Counted from the first letter of the stretch, positions 17,818-27,327 are shown. The stretch is 45,417 bases of DNA from an uncultured Bacteroidales bacterium (GCA_900539915.1 UQDU01000015.1:1-45417); one strand, 5' to 3'. Numbers and translations are program-made. The notes: a model not told the origin generated them from the sequence alone.

Positions 17818-18588
17818 TTATAATTCGATAGTCAGGCCGTCATAGGCGAGATGCACACCCTCGGGAAGGGTGGGGTCTACATCGGCGTGTCGTCCCATGC
17901 GGTCAGAGATGTGGGTCAGATATGTGCGGCGTGGCTTTATCAGGTCTATGAGTTGCAGTGCCTGTGAAAGTGACAGGTGTGACACATGTTCTTCGCGGCG
18001 CAGTGCGTTGATAACCAGGGTGTCTATCCCCTGGATGGCTCTGATGGTGCCTTCGGGGAGGGTTTTGCAGTCGGTGATATAGGCCAGCTGTCCCATTTTG
18101 AATCCGAGTATATGGAGTTTCCAGTGCATCACGTCAAGCGGCATGATTTCAAGGGCACCTATCTTAAGCGGATGCCCCGGGGCGATTTCATGGATGTCAA
18201 ATGTGGGAACTCCCGGATAGGGGTGGCGTTTGAAACAGTAGGGTATGCGTGAGTGGAGGTCTACCGACACATCGCGTGTGCAATATATGGGGAAATTGCC
18301 GTGGCCTGTGTAGGAGTGGCTGAAAGGGCGCAGGTCGTCGATGCCTCCCACGTGGTCATAGTGGCTGTGGGTGACGAGCAGTGCATCAAGCTTAGCTACA
18401 GGGTGGCGCAGCATCTGCTGGCGGAAGTCGGGACCGCAGTCTATCAGCAGTGCACGTCCTTTCTCCTCGATTAGGACCGATGCACGCAGTCGCTTGTCGC
18501 GAGGATCTGATGAGGTGCATGTGGGGCATGTGCAGTTAATCTGCGGTACGCCGGTAGAGGTGCCTGTGCCGAGAAATGTCAGTTTCAT
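17818..18588 (-). CDS. PhnP-like metallo-beta-lactamase-fold hydrolase
   Basis: The 256-residue cytosolic protein has the metal-binding motif H74-S-H76-Y-D78-H79, an early CxCxxC cluster (C19, C21, C24), and later histidines in DVMHWK and THIS. These are the marks of the PhnP branch of the metallo-beta-lactamase fold, known for cleaving cyclic phosphodiesters such as 5-phosphoribosyl 1,2-cyclic phosphate; the cysteines bind an extra structural zinc. No phosphonate (phn) genes are nearby, so the physiological substrate here is open. Its start overlaps the preceding BamE-like lipoprotein gene by four bases (ATGA), indicating translational coupling. Confidence 0.88.
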   Translation of the reverse strand: MKLTFLGTGTSTGVPQINCTCPTCTSSDPRDKRLRASVLIEEKGRALLIDCGPDFRQQMLRHPVAKLDALLVTHSHYDHVGGIDDLRPFSHSYTGHGNFPIYCTRDVSVDLHSRIPYCFKRHPYPGVPTFDIHEIAPGHPLKIGALEIMPLDVMHWKLHILGFKMGQLAYITDCKTLPEGTIRAIQGIDTLVINALRREEHVSHLSLSQALQLIDLIKPRRTYLTHISDRMGRHADVDPTLPEGVHLAYDGLTIEL

Positions 18589-19577
18589 AGACGTGAGGTT
18601 TTAAGGATGCCATCTTCAAACACAAGGTATGCTCCGGCTTCATACAGCCATGTCTCGCGTGTGTAGCCGTACATCTCCTGTCTCTTGATTTCCATGGGGA
18701 TGCCGAGCGACAGGCGACATTCGTCACGAGTCATGCCCTCGGCGACCTGTCCGCGAGTGATGAGGTCCCATATGTCAGGATAGATGGATTTGTGGGCATC
18801 GCGTGGATTGGTCAGGGAGAACATCGCGGCGAAGTCTCTCGGGCCGTCGGCATCGGGGCGCGACGGGAGGGTGAGCATAAGTTTGCCCTTGACGGCGGAA
18901 TCTTCTTCAAGATTGAATGCTGCCAAAAGCGGTGCCTGGGGAGTACCGGCGGATACGGCTGAGATGATGACCGGGAGAAAGCGGCGCCGTTTGATGTAAT
19001 TGCCGTTGTCATCGAGCCATGTCGATGTCATCACGTAAAGTCTGCGTCCGCGTAGCAGGCTGTCAGCTTCGTTGACTATGCTTGACTCTATGGTAAACGG
19101 TATGGGCAGCGATGTACGTTTCATCAGGCTGTCAATCGGAGTATCCACACGGTATGATACTTTGACCGGCCCGGTTGTGTCATGTCGGCCGGGGGTTGAG
19201 AGCGAGAATATGATGTCGGTATATTCGTTGCCGAGGATATTGCTGCCGGTAGTCATGCTGTCAAATGCCATCCGGCTTGATACAAGTGTCTCGGGCATTA
19301 TGCCGCTGACGGTGTTGAGAAGCACTTTCAGACGGTCGTCGGTGATGCTCCATAGTTTCCCGGGCTGCCATGACGCAGGTGGCTGCGGAGCCACAGCTTC
19401 CATGAGCTGGCGTTCGGCCGAGGGGGCATATGCGCCTTCTTTCTTGACTTCGTCATGGCCGATGGGATTGGTATGGGTGGCTGTATAGCATCCTGTCAGC
19501 AACGCTGCCGCCACGAGGACGGCCAGCGTTGCTGACAGGGGGCGATGTGCTGATAAGATAGCCGGTCTGAAGGTCAT
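18585..19577 (-). CDS. Lipoprotein with a C-terminal BamE/SmpA-like domain
   Basis: The 330-residue protein has a signal segment (about 15-30) and the lipobox LLTGC (lipid Cys at about 29). I do not recognise the central 200 residues, which are predicted to be mixed alpha/beta. The last 60 residues (about 270-330) read GQVAEGMTRDECRLSLGIPMEI, then a Tyr/Trp-rich turn and YLVFEDGILKTSRL. This pattern of a G-M-T-x-x-E start, an LG-x-P turn and an F-x-D-G-x-L end is characteristic of BamE/SmpA-OmlA-like small domains. True BamE is about 110 residues, so this is a larger, distinct protein; an outer-membrane role is inference. It begins three bases after the S9 peptidase stop. Confidence 0.65.
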   Translation of the reverse strand: MTFRPAILSAHRPLSATLAVLVAAALLTGCYTATHTNPIGHDEVKKEGAYAPSAERQLMEAVAPQPPASWQPGKLWSITDDRLKVLLNTVSGIMPETLVSSRMAFDSMTTGSNILGNEYTDIIFSLSTPGRHDTTGPVKVSYRVDTPIDSLMKRTSLPIPFTIESSIVNEADSLLRGRRLYVMTSTWLDDNGNYIKRRRFLPVIISAVSAGTPQAPLLAAFNLEEDSAVKGKLMLTLPSRPDADGPRDFAAMFSLTNPRDAHKSIYPDIWDLITRGQVAEGMTRDECRLSLGIPMEIKRQEMYGYTRETWLYEAGAYLVFEDGILKTSRL

Positions 19578-19580
19578 TTG

Positions 19581-21707
19581 TTATTTCTTGGGCGTGACAC
19601 CGAGGTTTTCAAATATGAATGAATATATGTCGGTGTACTCGTCAATTACTTTGCTGATAGGTTTGCCTGCTCCGTGTCCGGCCTTGCTGTCGATGCGGAT
19701 GAGCTTGGGGTTGTCGCCGGTATCGGCGGCCTGGAGTGTGGCGGCATATTTAAACGAGTGGGCCGGTACTACACGGTCGTCATGGTCGGCTGTGGTGACG
19801 AGGATTGACGGGTAGCGTGTGCCGTCGTTCTTGATGTTGTGGAGGGGCGAATAGCCTAAGAGGTAGGCTGCCATTTCGTGTGAGTCGGCGCTTGTGCCGT
19901 AGTCCGATGCCCAGTTCCATCCGATAGTGAAGAGATGGTAGCGCATCATGTCCATTACGCCTACGCGCGGTATGGCCACGCGGAACAGGTCGGGGCGCAT
20001 GTTGACTGTAGCTCCGATGAGGAGTCCGCCGTTGCTTCCTCCCTCACACACGAGCTTGTCGGGATTGGTCCATCCCTCCTTGATCATGTATTCGGCAGCC
20101 GAGATGAAGTCGTTGAATACGTTGAGCTTCTTCTGCTTAGTACCTGCTTCGTGCCATTCTTCGCCGTATTCCGAGCCTCCGCGGAGGTTGGTCTGGGCGT
20201 AGATGCCTCCGTTTTCAAGCCACAGCAGCCGGTATGGGCTGAATCCGGGAGTGAGTGATATGTTGAAGCCTCCGTAGCCGTAGAGGTAGACGGGATTTTT
20301 GCCGTCACGTTTCAGGCCTTTCTTATAGGTGAGCGACATAGGCACTTTGGTACCGTCGGTGCTGGTATAGAATATCTGTTCGGTCACATAGTCATCGGGG
20401 TTGAAACCTTTGACTTCGGGGATGATGAACGGGGTGAGCTTGTCGGTATGGATGTCGTAGCGATACGAAGTGGCGGGCTGGATAAACGAGGTAAACGAAA
20501 GGAACACATCCTCGTTGCGGCGGTCGGTGCTGACACCTGCGCTGCCTATGGAGGGGAGTGTGATTTCACGTATCATCTTGCCATCGCGTGTATAGAGGAA
20601 GAGGTGCGTGGACGCATCTTTCTCATATCCGATTATGTAGTGGTCTTTGCCTACTTCGGCCACGCTGCCAAGTACGCCGTCCTGTTCAGGCACGAGGACT
20701 TTCCAGTTTTCGCGTGACGGGTTGGCGAGATCGGCTACCATGATGCGGCCTTTGGGGGCATCGGCGGTAGATGTCAGTACAGCTTTGCCGTCGCGGACGT
20801 CTACCACGCTGATATTGTAGTCCTGTGAAGGCTCCAGTACAATCCATTCGGAGTCTTTATCCTTGAGGTTACGCACTGCTACGGCATTGCCTATGCCTTC
20901 GCCTCCAGTGGAGAGGATGATGTAATCGCTTTCCTCAGGGATACCCACGCTGTGGAAGTGCAGCGGATGTTCGGGGTCGCTGTAGAAGAGTGTATCCTCG
21001 CTCTGGGGTGTGCCGAGTTTATGGTAGTATATGCGGTGGTTTTCGTTGGAGTTGCTGAACTCCTTGCCGGCTACAGGCTGGTCATATGCGCTGTAGTAGA
21101 ATCCGTCGCCATACCATGATGCACCGGTGAATTTGGCCCATGTGATATGGTCGTCGAGCAGCTTGCCTGTGGCGGTGTCCATCACATAGATTTCGGTCCA
21201 GTCACTGCCGCTGCGCGAGATTGTGTAGGCCATATACTTGCCGTCGGGGCTCATAGACAGACCTGTCAGAGCCACAGTGCCGTCATTGCTCAGTTTGTTG
21301 GGGTCCAGAAATACCTCGGCCGGAGAGTCAAGTGTGGCTTTGCGGTATAATACCGACTGGTTCTGGAGACCGTCGTTGGCACTGTAGTAGTATTTGTTGT
21401 CGTAACCGAGCCAGGGAGTGCCTATCTTCTTATAGTTGGCGAGGTCTGTGAGACGTTTGCGTATATCCTCACGGAAGGGGATTTTTGACAGATAGTCGTT
21501 TGTGACGCGGTTTTCCGCCTCCACCCATGCGATGGTGGCGGCAGCGGTGTCGTTTTCGAGCGGACGGTAAGGGTCGGCTACTTTTGTGCCGAAATACTCG
21601 TCGACCGTGGCATCCTTGGGAGCCACGGGATATGACAGTGGGTTGGCAGCTGAAATGCTCATTGATGTCAGAAGGCTGATTGACAGTACAGTCGTTATGT
21701 GCTTCAT
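19581..21707 (-). CDS. Periplasmic prolyl oligopeptidase (S9A family)
   Basis: The 708-residue enzyme has a signal peptide (residues 1-20, ending SISA), an N-terminal seven-bladed propeller region (about 90-430), and a C-terminal alpha/beta-hydrolase domain. The nucleophile is Ser558 in GGSNGG; the acid is probably in TADHDDRVVP and the histidine in KAGHGAGKP. The start PVAPKDATVDEYFGTKVADPYRPLE is the family signature. It should cut short proline-containing peptides in the periplasm. The following lipoprotein gene is three bases away. A TATATTTG box on the minus strand (21735-21742) lies 27 bases upstream of the start, without a clear -33 element. Confidence 0.95.
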   Translation of the reverse strand: MKHITTVLSISLLTSMSISAANPLSYPVAPKDATVDEYFGTKVADPYRPLENDTAAATIAWVEAENRVTNDYLSKIPFREDIRKRLTDLANYKKIGTPWLGYDNKYYYSANDGLQNQSVLYRKATLDSPAEVFLDPNKLSNDGTVALTGLSMSPDGKYMAYTISRSGSDWTEIYVMDTATGKLLDDHITWAKFTGASWYGDGFYYSAYDQPVAGKEFSNSNENHRIYYHKLGTPQSEDTLFYSDPEHPLHFHSVGIPEESDYIILSTGGEGIGNAVAVRNLKDKDSEWIVLEPSQDYNISVVDVRDGKAVLTSTADAPKGRIMVADLANPSRENWKVLVPEQDGVLGSVAEVGKDHYIIGYEKDASTHLFLYTRDGKMIREITLPSIGSAGVSTDRRNEDVFLSFTSFIQPATSYRYDIHTDKLTPFIIPEVKGFNPDDYVTEQIFYTSTDGTKVPMSLTYKKGLKRDGKNPVYLYGYGGFNISLTPGFSPYRLLWLENGGIYAQTNLRGGSEYGEEWHEAGTKQKKLNVFNDFISAAEYMIKEGWTNPDKLVCEGGSNGGLLIGATVNMRPDLFRVAIPRVGVMDMMRYHLFTIGWNWASDYGTSADSHEMAAYLLGYSPLHNIKNDGTRYPSILVTTADHDDRVVPAHSFKYAATLQAADTGDNPKLIRIDSKAGHGAGKPISKVIDEYTDIYSFIFENLGVTPKK

Positions 21708-21763
21708 AGTGATTATGGTTGGTATTATATCCTACAAATATAGCAAAAATTCCCCAAATGCCG

Positions 21764-23848
21764 TCAGGAGATGCGTGACCAGTCGAGGTTGCGGGCGAAA
21801 AGGGCTTTGAGTCTTGATGTCAGGGCCGGGTGGGCGGCGAGAGTGGGGTCGTGGTCTAAGATGGTCTCGGCTTCGCGGCGCGCGAGGGTCATTATCTGGC
21901 CGTCGGCGGCCAAGGAGGCTATTTTGAGGTCAAAGGCGAGTCCGCTCTGCATGGTGCCCTCTATATCTCCCGGACCGCGGAGCTTCATGTCGGCTTCGGC
22001 TATGAGGAATCCGTCGGAGGTCGATGTCATGATTTCGAGGCGTTTGCGTGTGTCGCGGCCGATGGTGCGCTTGCTCATCAGTATGCAGTAACTCTGGTCG
22101 GCGCCGCGCCCCACACGTCCGCGCAGCTGGTGGAGCTGAGATAGCCCGAAACGTTCGGCGTTTTCGATGACCATCACAGAGGCGTTGGGCACGTTGACTC
22201 CGACCTCTATCACGGTGGTGGCCACGAGTATGTCGGCTTGTCCCGAGGCAAAGAGCTGCATCTGATAGTCTTTTTCGGACGGTTTCATCTGTCCGTGGAC
22301 GAAGGCTACTTTGCGCTGAGGAAATACATTGCAGATGGTTTCGTAACCTTCCTCAAGGCTTTTCAGCGCGAGTTTGTCATTGTCTTTGATAAGCGGATGG
22401 ACTATGTAGACCTGACGGCCTTGATTGAGCTGGGTCCCTATGGCACGGTAGACCTGCTCGCGGTTTTCGTCATATCTGAGCAGGGTGACCACAGGCTTGC
22501 GGCCCGGGGGAAGCTGGTCGATAATGCTTACATCAAGGTCGCCATAGACTGTCATGGCCAGTGTGCGCGGTATAGGTGTGGCGGTCATCACCAGTACATG
22601 AGGAGGCATGTGGCTTTTGCCCCACAGACGGGCTCGCTGGGCCACTCCGAAGCGGTGTTGCTCGTCTATGACTGCAAATCCCAGGCGAGAGAACTCCACC
22701 GGATCCTCCAGCACGGCATGTGTGCCTACGAGAATGTGGATTGTGCCGTCCATCAGTCCGGCGTGTATCTCGCGGCGGCGAGCCATAGGTGTGGAACCTG
22801 TCAGCAAAGCGACACTGATGCCGAGTGGCGCAGTCAGCGAGCGCAGGGTCTCGAAATGTTGCGTGGCGAGTATTTCCGTGGGTGCCATGAGGCATGCCTG
22901 CATCCCGTTGTCAAGGGCTATGAGCATGCAAAGCAGCGCGACAAGTGTCTTGCCGCTGCCCACATCGCCCTGTAGCAGACGGTTCATCTGCCGTCCTGAC
23001 CCCATGTCGGCGCGGATTTCTTTGATTACACGCTTCTGCGCTCCGGTCAGTTCAAATGGAAGCTGCTCGAAATAGAAGCGGTTGAAATAGTCGCCTATGC
23101 GCGAAAATCTGTAGCCTCCGATTGTCTGCTTCCGTCCCTTGGCATAGCGGAGGATGTCGAGCTGTAGGTAAAACAGTTCGTCAAACTTAAGGCGTTCGCG
23201 TGCACGTGCCGCCTCCTGGTGGGTGCGTGGATTGTGTATGGCGGTCAGAGCCTCGCGCAGGGGCATTAGGCCGTTGCGCGTGACGATTTCAGCCGGCATC
23301 GGGTCGTTGATGGACGATGTCGCTGCAATCACATTCATGGCCATGGTGTGGAAAGTGCGTGACGAGAATCCTCCGTTGCGGAGTTTTTCGGTCAGCGGAT
23401 ACACTCCCCGCAGGCCGCTGACGGCTGCGAGACTTGACGGAGAGTCAACCTCGGGATGCACCATCTGGGCTATGCCGTTGTAGTATGTCGGTTTGCCGAA
23501 GAGGATGTAGTCCGTGGCGGTCTGATAGGCATCTTTGAGTTTCCGTATCTGGCGGAACCATACGACCTCCATGGTGGAATGCCCGTCGGAAAATAGCCCC
23601 ACAAGCCTGGCCTTGGCACCTTCGCCGCGCACGGTAAATGTCACAAAACGTCCTCTGACCTGCACCATCGACATCTCCTCGTTCAGCTCGCGTATGCGAT
23701 ACACTTTGGTGCGGTCAAGGTAGTGGGTCGGATAGTGGGTCAGCAGGTCGTAGAACGTGGTTATGCCCAGCTCCTTCTGGAGGAGTTCGGCACGCTTGGG
23801 CCCTACGCCTTTGAGAAATTTTATGTCGCGTTGTGAGAGGCTGTTCAC
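21764..23848 (-). CDS. recG: ATP-dependent DNA helicase RecG
   Basis: RecG remodels stalled replication forks and Holliday junctions by double-strand branch migration. The 694-residue protein has the N-terminal helical and wedge/OB domain (about 1-230; GVGPKRAELLQKELGI marks the start), then superfamily 2 helicase domains with Walker A GDVGSGKT (about residue 290), DEQH (motif II), MTATPIPRTLA (motif III), RGRVGRG (motif VI) and the C-terminal block with KLRGPGDIEGTMQSG. It starts with GTG at 23848, overlapping the ispD stop by four bases (GTGA), so the two are translationally coupled. The length is normal for the family. Confidence 0.97.
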   Translation of the reverse strand: MNSLSQRDIKFLKGVGPKRAELLQKELGITTFYDLLTHYPTHYLDRTKVYRIRELNEEMSMVQVRGRFVTFTVRGEGAKARLVGLFSDGHSTMEVVWFRQIRKLKDAYQTATDYILFGKPTYYNGIAQMVHPEVDSPSSLAAVSGLRGVYPLTEKLRNGGFSSRTFHTMAMNVIAATSSINDPMPAEIVTRNGLMPLREALTAIHNPRTHQEAARARERLKFDELFYLQLDILRYAKGRKQTIGGYRFSRIGDYFNRFYFEQLPFELTGAQKRVIKEIRADMGSGRQMNRLLQGDVGSGKTLVALLCMLIALDNGMQACLMAPTEILATQHFETLRSLTAPLGISVALLTGSTPMARRREIHAGLMDGTIHILVGTHAVLEDPVEFSRLGFAVIDEQHRFGVAQRARLWGKSHMPPHVLVMTATPIPRTLAMTVYGDLDVSIIDQLPPGRKPVVTLLRYDENREQVYRAIGTQLNQGRQVYIVHPLIKDNDKLALKSLEEGYETICNVFPQRKVAFVHGQMKPSEKDYQMQLFASGQADILVATTVIEVGVNVPNASVMVIENAERFGLSQLHQLRGRVGRGADQSYCILMSKRTIGRDTRKRLEIMTSTSDGFLIAEADMKLRGPGDIEGTMQSGLAFDLKIASLAADGQIMTLARREAETILDHDPTLAAHPALTSRLKALFARNLDWSRIS

Positions 23849-24576
23849 TTGGTCTGGACGGATTGGCGGAGGTATATCTCCGCTATTTCTATGTCAAGAG
23901 GATGGGTTATCTTGATATTGCATGGGCTACCCGGGGTGAGCCTTATATCGGTGTGTCCGGCAGCGGCGAGCACTGAGGCGTCATCGGTGTATGTTGCATG
24001 CGTGTCACGGCTGGCGTAGGCTCCGATTAGTAACGGAGCAGGGAAGAACTGCGGAGTCTGAACGGCGCGGTATAGGCTGCGGTCGACAGGCGATGACTCT
24101 CCGTCTGCCTCAATCAGCCTGAGCGAGTCGGTGACCTCTATGGCCGGTATGGCTCCTTCGGCTCCCTCTCTGACGGCGGCGATGGCATCAGACACCACTT
24201 CTGGTGTGATGATGGGCCTTACACCGTCATGCACGCCTATGTATCGGCATCCTTCCCTGACTGCTGCAAGCGCGTTGCTGACACTCTCCGTGCGCGTGGC
24301 TCCGCCGCATACTATCGCCACACGTCCCGACAGGCCGTGGCGGTCGAGCAGAGCGGCCATGTGCGCTTGCCATGTCTCGCTGACCACCACCAGCAACTGT
24401 GCGCCCGGTAGCAGATGTACCAGACGTCTCAGAGTGGCTATGATTACGGGCATATCCCCCGAGGGGGTATGTATGTCGAGATACTGCTTGGGCATGTCCG
24501 CGCCAAATCGGGTGCCTGTACCTGCCGCGACTGTTATAAGCGTTACGTCTGAGAAATCAATCATGCTTTGTGTCAT
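23845..24576 (-). CDS. ispD: 2-C-methyl-D-erythritol 4-phosphate cytidylyltransferase
   Basis: IspD joins CTP and methylerythritol phosphate in the MEP pathway of isoprenoid synthesis. The 243-residue protein has the nucleotide loop AAGTGTRFGADMPKQYL (residues 17-33), GGATRTESVSNAL (about 92-104), HDGVRPIITPEVV (about 117-129) and the RAVQTPQFF segment. It lies between the glycosyltransferase and recG genes, overlapping both by four bases. The ATG at 24576 is retained because it forms the ATGA overlap; ATG 24564 (MIDFSD) is an alternative five codons on. Confidence 0.95.
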   Translation of the reverse strand: MTQSMIDFSDVTLITVAAGTGTRFGADMPKQYLDIHTPSGDMPVIIATLRRLVHLLPGAQLLVVVSETWQAHMAALLDRHGLSGRVAIVCGGATRTESVSNALAAVREGCRYIGVHDGVRPIITPEVVSDAIAAVREGAEGAIPAIEVTDSLRLIEADGESSPVDRSLYRAVQTPQFFPAPLLIGAYASRDTHATYTDDASVLAAAGHTDIRLTPGSPCNIKITHPLDIEIAEIYLRQSVQTK

Positions 24577-25499
24577 AGTATTCTTAATGCAAGGAATGGG
24601 CCACCGTGCCCGGTCAGAAGCACTGTATGGTAGATTAACCGTATGGCTGCCCGGTAGCGTCGGGATACCTGTTGCAAGGCCATAAGGTATCGTGGTTCGG
24701 AGAGTTCGGGATGGCCCTCGCGTCTGTAGTAGGCTGCAAGCATGGCATTGCGGGCCGCGACATATCTCATCTCCTCGCGCTCCTTAAGTAGTGAGGCTAT
24801 TTCGTCCAGTGACAGTTCCCATTTGAGTGGATTATGGCTAAAATCAAGACGGCTGATGGACTCCTCATGTTGCAGTTGCCTGACGAGAGGGCAGTCATTG
24901 ATGACTACGACTTCGGGTCGCTGCAAAAGCAGTCTGACCCCTAACTCGAAGTCATCCCATCCGGGCAGCCGTTCGTTCCATCCGCCGACCTTACGGAACA
25001 GGTCTGTACGAGCCATGTATCGCTGCGTGGACCAGGTGCTGTGCATGAGATGTGAGGCCAGAGTGTGACCGAATGGTAGCCGGCGCAACAGCCTTTGCCC
25101 GTCGTATAGCATCACCGGCGCTCCGATGGCTTCGGCATCCTTGTTGCTTCGCGCGGTTTCCATGAATCTGTGGATATGCCCCGGCAGCATGATGTCATCG
25201 CTGTCAAAAAACAAGGTCCAGTCAGTTTCAACTGCTTCAAGTCCCATGTTGCGTGCCGCAGCTGCGCCCGGCTTCATCTGGCGCAGCAGTCTTATGCTTA
25301 CTCCGTCATCGGCAAGCCGTGGCAACTCTTGTTGCAGCAGTTCATAACTGCCGTCAGTCGACCCGTTGTCTACGACGATGAGGTCAAAGCTTTCTCCCTG
25401 TTGTGATGCGATGCTGCGCAGTGTGTCCATGACGAGGCCGTGCCGGTTGTACACGGGCACGACTACGCTCAAAGTGGGAGTTTTCGGGTCTGATTGCAT
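24573..25499 (-). CDS. Family 2 glycosyltransferase
   Basis: The 308-residue protein has the GT-A fold of family 2: LSVVVPVYNRHGLVMDTLRSI (start), the VVDNGSTDGSYELL nucleotide loop, the GAAAARNMGLE segment, and a metal-binding FFDSDDIMLPGH (D-S-D-D, about residue 98). The GWDDFELGVRL segment (about 184-194) is the usual ED-type acceptor-site region with D replacing E. No membrane helix is obvious, so it should act at the cytosolic face on a lipid or sugar acceptor that cannot be named. It sits nine bases after the apbE gene and overlaps ispD by four bases. There is no polysaccharide cluster nearby, so its product may serve a glycan assembled elsewhere. Confidence 0.9.
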   Translation of the reverse strand: MQSDPKTPTLSVVVPVYNRHGLVMDTLRSIASQQGESFDLIVVDNGSTDGSYELLQQELPRLADDGVSIRLLRQMKPGAAAARNMGLEAVETDWTLFFDSDDIMLPGHIHRFMETARSNKDAEAIGAPVMLYDGQRLLRRLPFGHTLASHLMHSTWSTQRYMARTDLFRKVGGWNERLPGWDDFELGVRLLLQRPEVVVINDCPLVRQLQHEESISRLDFSHNPLKWELSLDEIASLLKEREEMRYVAARNAMLAAYYRREGHPELSEPRYLMALQQVSRRYRAAIRLIYHTVLLTGHGGPFLALRIL

Positions 25500-25508
25500 A
25501 ATCGGAAA

Positions 25509-26546
25509 TCAGTGGTGCAGTTCGGGAAAGCCTTTTGATGTCACGGTCCTATAGGGGTTGCCTGGCAGCACCATCATTACCTCCGTATGGGGGAGGCCTT
25601 CTATCATGACCATGGCACTGTCGGGCTGCATCGCCATGCAAGCTGTGGCAAGTGCGTCGGCCATCATGCAGTCGGGAGCTATGACAGTGGCCGAGAGACA
25701 ACCTTTGTCGACAGGTCTACCTGTTGCAGGACTTATGGTGTGGCCTATGGTGTGTCCTGATACTTCGTGATAGTTGCGGTAGTTGCCGCTCGTGGCCACT
25801 CCGCAGTCGGTGACATCTATCATCGTCAACCGGTGATGGGCTGCAGGATTGTTTTCGTCGGTGAGCGGCGCATCCACGCTCAGCCTCCATTTCTCTCCTC
25901 GCTCGTTATTGCCGCTGAGGGCAACTTCGCCTCCGATCTCTATCATATAGTCTGTGATGCCGTTGCGCTGCATCATCAGCCCTACCTCATCGCATGCCAG
26001 ACCCTTGGCTATTGCCGAGAAATTGAATTGAGTCAGAGGATGCTTCTTGCGGATTATGCCGCAGGAATCTATGGAGCATTGGGCTATGCCCACATATTGC
26101 AGTGTCTTTGTTATCAGACTGTCAGGCGGCGTCTGGGTGATGCTGCGGTTGCGTCCGAATCCCCACAGCTCTATCAGAGGTCCGAGTGTTGGGTCAAATG
26201 CTCCGTTGCTGAGGCTGTTGACTTCCTTTGACCCGTTGAATACTTTGGCGAGTATGCTGTCGGCTGTCAGCGAGCCGCAGTGATTGAGCCGTGACACAAG
26301 CGAGCTGTCATTGAACACTGATACCGACATTTCCACGTGTCGGAGCGTGGCAAGTATGCTGTCGGTCATCTGGCGCGGAGCCTTGTATTTTATATGGTAC
26401 TGTGTGGCCCATATCGCACCTTCGTCCGTGCGGTATATTCCATCAGTCATGCACGAACATAGCGATGAGGACAGTATCAGGAGCGTCAGAAGCAGGGTTG
26501 CTGCGTTTTTCTTTGACAATATTAACAATAATTGCATTAATGCCAT
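25509..26546 (-). CDS. apbE: FAD:protein FMN transferase (ApbE family) lipoprotein
   Basis: ApbE attaches FMN covalently to threonines of Rnf/Nqr-type subunits and other periplasmic flavoproteins. The 345-residue protein has a lipoprotein signal with the lipobox SLCSC, then the family motifs AIAKGLACDEVG (the usual AKGYAVD), YMIEIGGEV, ATSGNYRNY, GHTISPATGRPVDKG and DALATACM. The frame opens at TTG 26549; ATG 26546 is preferred, with ATG 26537 also possible. It is the first gene of the apbE-glycosyltransferase-ispD-recG run. The targets are not encoded here. Anchoring on the periplasmic side is normal for this family. Confidence 0.95.
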   Translation of the reverse strand: MALMQLLLILSKKNAATLLLTLLILSSSLCSCMTDGIYRTDEGAIWATQYHIKYKAPRQMTDSILATLRHVEMSVSVFNDSSLVSRLNHCGSLTADSILAKVFNGSKEVNSLSNGAFDPTLGPLIELWGFGRNRSITQTPPDSLITKTLQYVGIAQCSIDSCGIIRKKHPLTQFNFSAIAKGLACDEVGLMMQRNGITDYMIEIGGEVALSGNNERGEKWRLSVDAPLTDENNPAAHHRLTMIDVTDCGVATSGNYRNYHEVSGHTIGHTISPATGRPVDKGCLSATVIAPDCMMADALATACMAMQPDSAMVMIEGLPHTEVMMVLPGNPYRTVTSKGFPELHH

Positions 26547-26589
26547 CAAATTTTAAGATAAAAGGCGAGGCTTTTAGGCCAAAATTGGG

Positions 26590-26597
26590 TAGCTTTG
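26590..26597 (+). promoter_or_regulatory. -7 promoter element of the DJ-1 gene
   Basis: TAGCTTTG matches TAnnTTTG and lies 70 bases upstream of the DJ-1 start codon. A TTTT at 26572-26575 is too close to be the -33 element, so only the -7 box is claimed. Confidence 0.45.
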
Positions 26598-26667
26598 TTT
26601 AAAGCATTGCAATTTACCAATATTTTTTCATTCAGCCCTTTTGTGGCATATCTAAAATTCACTTATT

Positions 26668-27243
26668 ATGAAAAGTTCATACGTATTTCTGGCTCCGGGA
26701 TTTGAGGAGGTTGAAGCATTGACCCCCGTCGATGTGCTGCGCCGTGCAGGCATGGACGTCAAAACGGTATCTGTTACTTCTTCACGTGATGTGGAAGGAG
26801 CCCACGGCGTTACAATCAAAGCCGACATGACATTTGACGAGTCGGATTTCAATGATTGCGACTGGTTGATTCTCCCCGGCGGTATGCCCGGCGCGACCAA
26901 TCTCTATGATTTCAAGCCCCTGTGCAGTCTGCTGCTCAAGCATAATGCTGAAGGCGGACGTATCGCTGCTATATGTGCAGCTCCGGCTGTAGTCCTTGGC
27001 GAGCTCGGATTGCTTGACGGCAAGGAGGCTACATGCTATCCCGGATTTGAATCGGTGGCTCCCCAGGCCATGTTCCAGCCTCGCAGGGTAGTGGTTTCCG
27101 ACAATATCGTGACGGCAAACGGTCCGTCATCGGCACTCGTATTCGCGTTGACCATAGTGGCTGAAGCCAAGGGTGACAATGAGGCAAAGCAGGTCGGTGA
27201 AGGTATGCTGTTCTATGACAAGCATCTCAACTACTACCTCTGA
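26668..27243 (+). CDS. DJ-1/PfpI family protein (YajL/ThiJ-like)
   Basis: The 191-residue protein has the DJ-1 superfamily layout: APGFEEVEALTPVDVLRRAG at the start (Glu13/Glu14 is the conserved acid), LILPGGMPGATNL, and the nucleophile elbow AAICAAP with Cys103. This is the pattern of bacterial YajL-type DJ-1 proteins, linked to protection against dicarbonyl and oxidative damage, although the enzymatic role is debated. There is no signal peptide, so it should be cytosolic. It is a single-gene unit between divergent apbE and a strong terminator. Confidence 0.93.
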   Translation: MKSSYVFLAPGFEEVEALTPVDVLRRAGMDVKTVSVTSSRDVEGAHGVTIKADMTFDESDFNDCDWLILPGGMPGATNLYDFKPLCSLLLKHNAEGGRIAAICAAPAVVLGELGLLDGKEATCYPGFESVAPQAMFQPRRVVVSDNIVTANGPSSALVFALTIVAEAKGDNEAKQVGEGMLFYDKHLNYYL

Positions 27244-27275
27244 TAAAGCATAATGATACGATTATGCAAGGATGC

Positions 27276-27327
27276 AGCGTGCCGCGTGGAGAGCTATATA
27301 ATGACTCCACGCGGCACGCTTATTTCC
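27276..27327 (+). terminator. Terminator of the DJ-1 gene
   Basis: A perfect 16-bp stem (27276-27291 with 27305-27320) around a 13-base loop starts 33 bases past the DJ-1 stop and is followed by TATTTCCCTT. It also lies downstream of the convergent TlpA-like gene ending at 27383. Confidence 0.75.

Noticed and set aside
22238..22975. 245-codon plus-strand frame inside recG
   Set aside because: It is antisense to the helicase domains; the sequence is low-complexity shadow without motifs.
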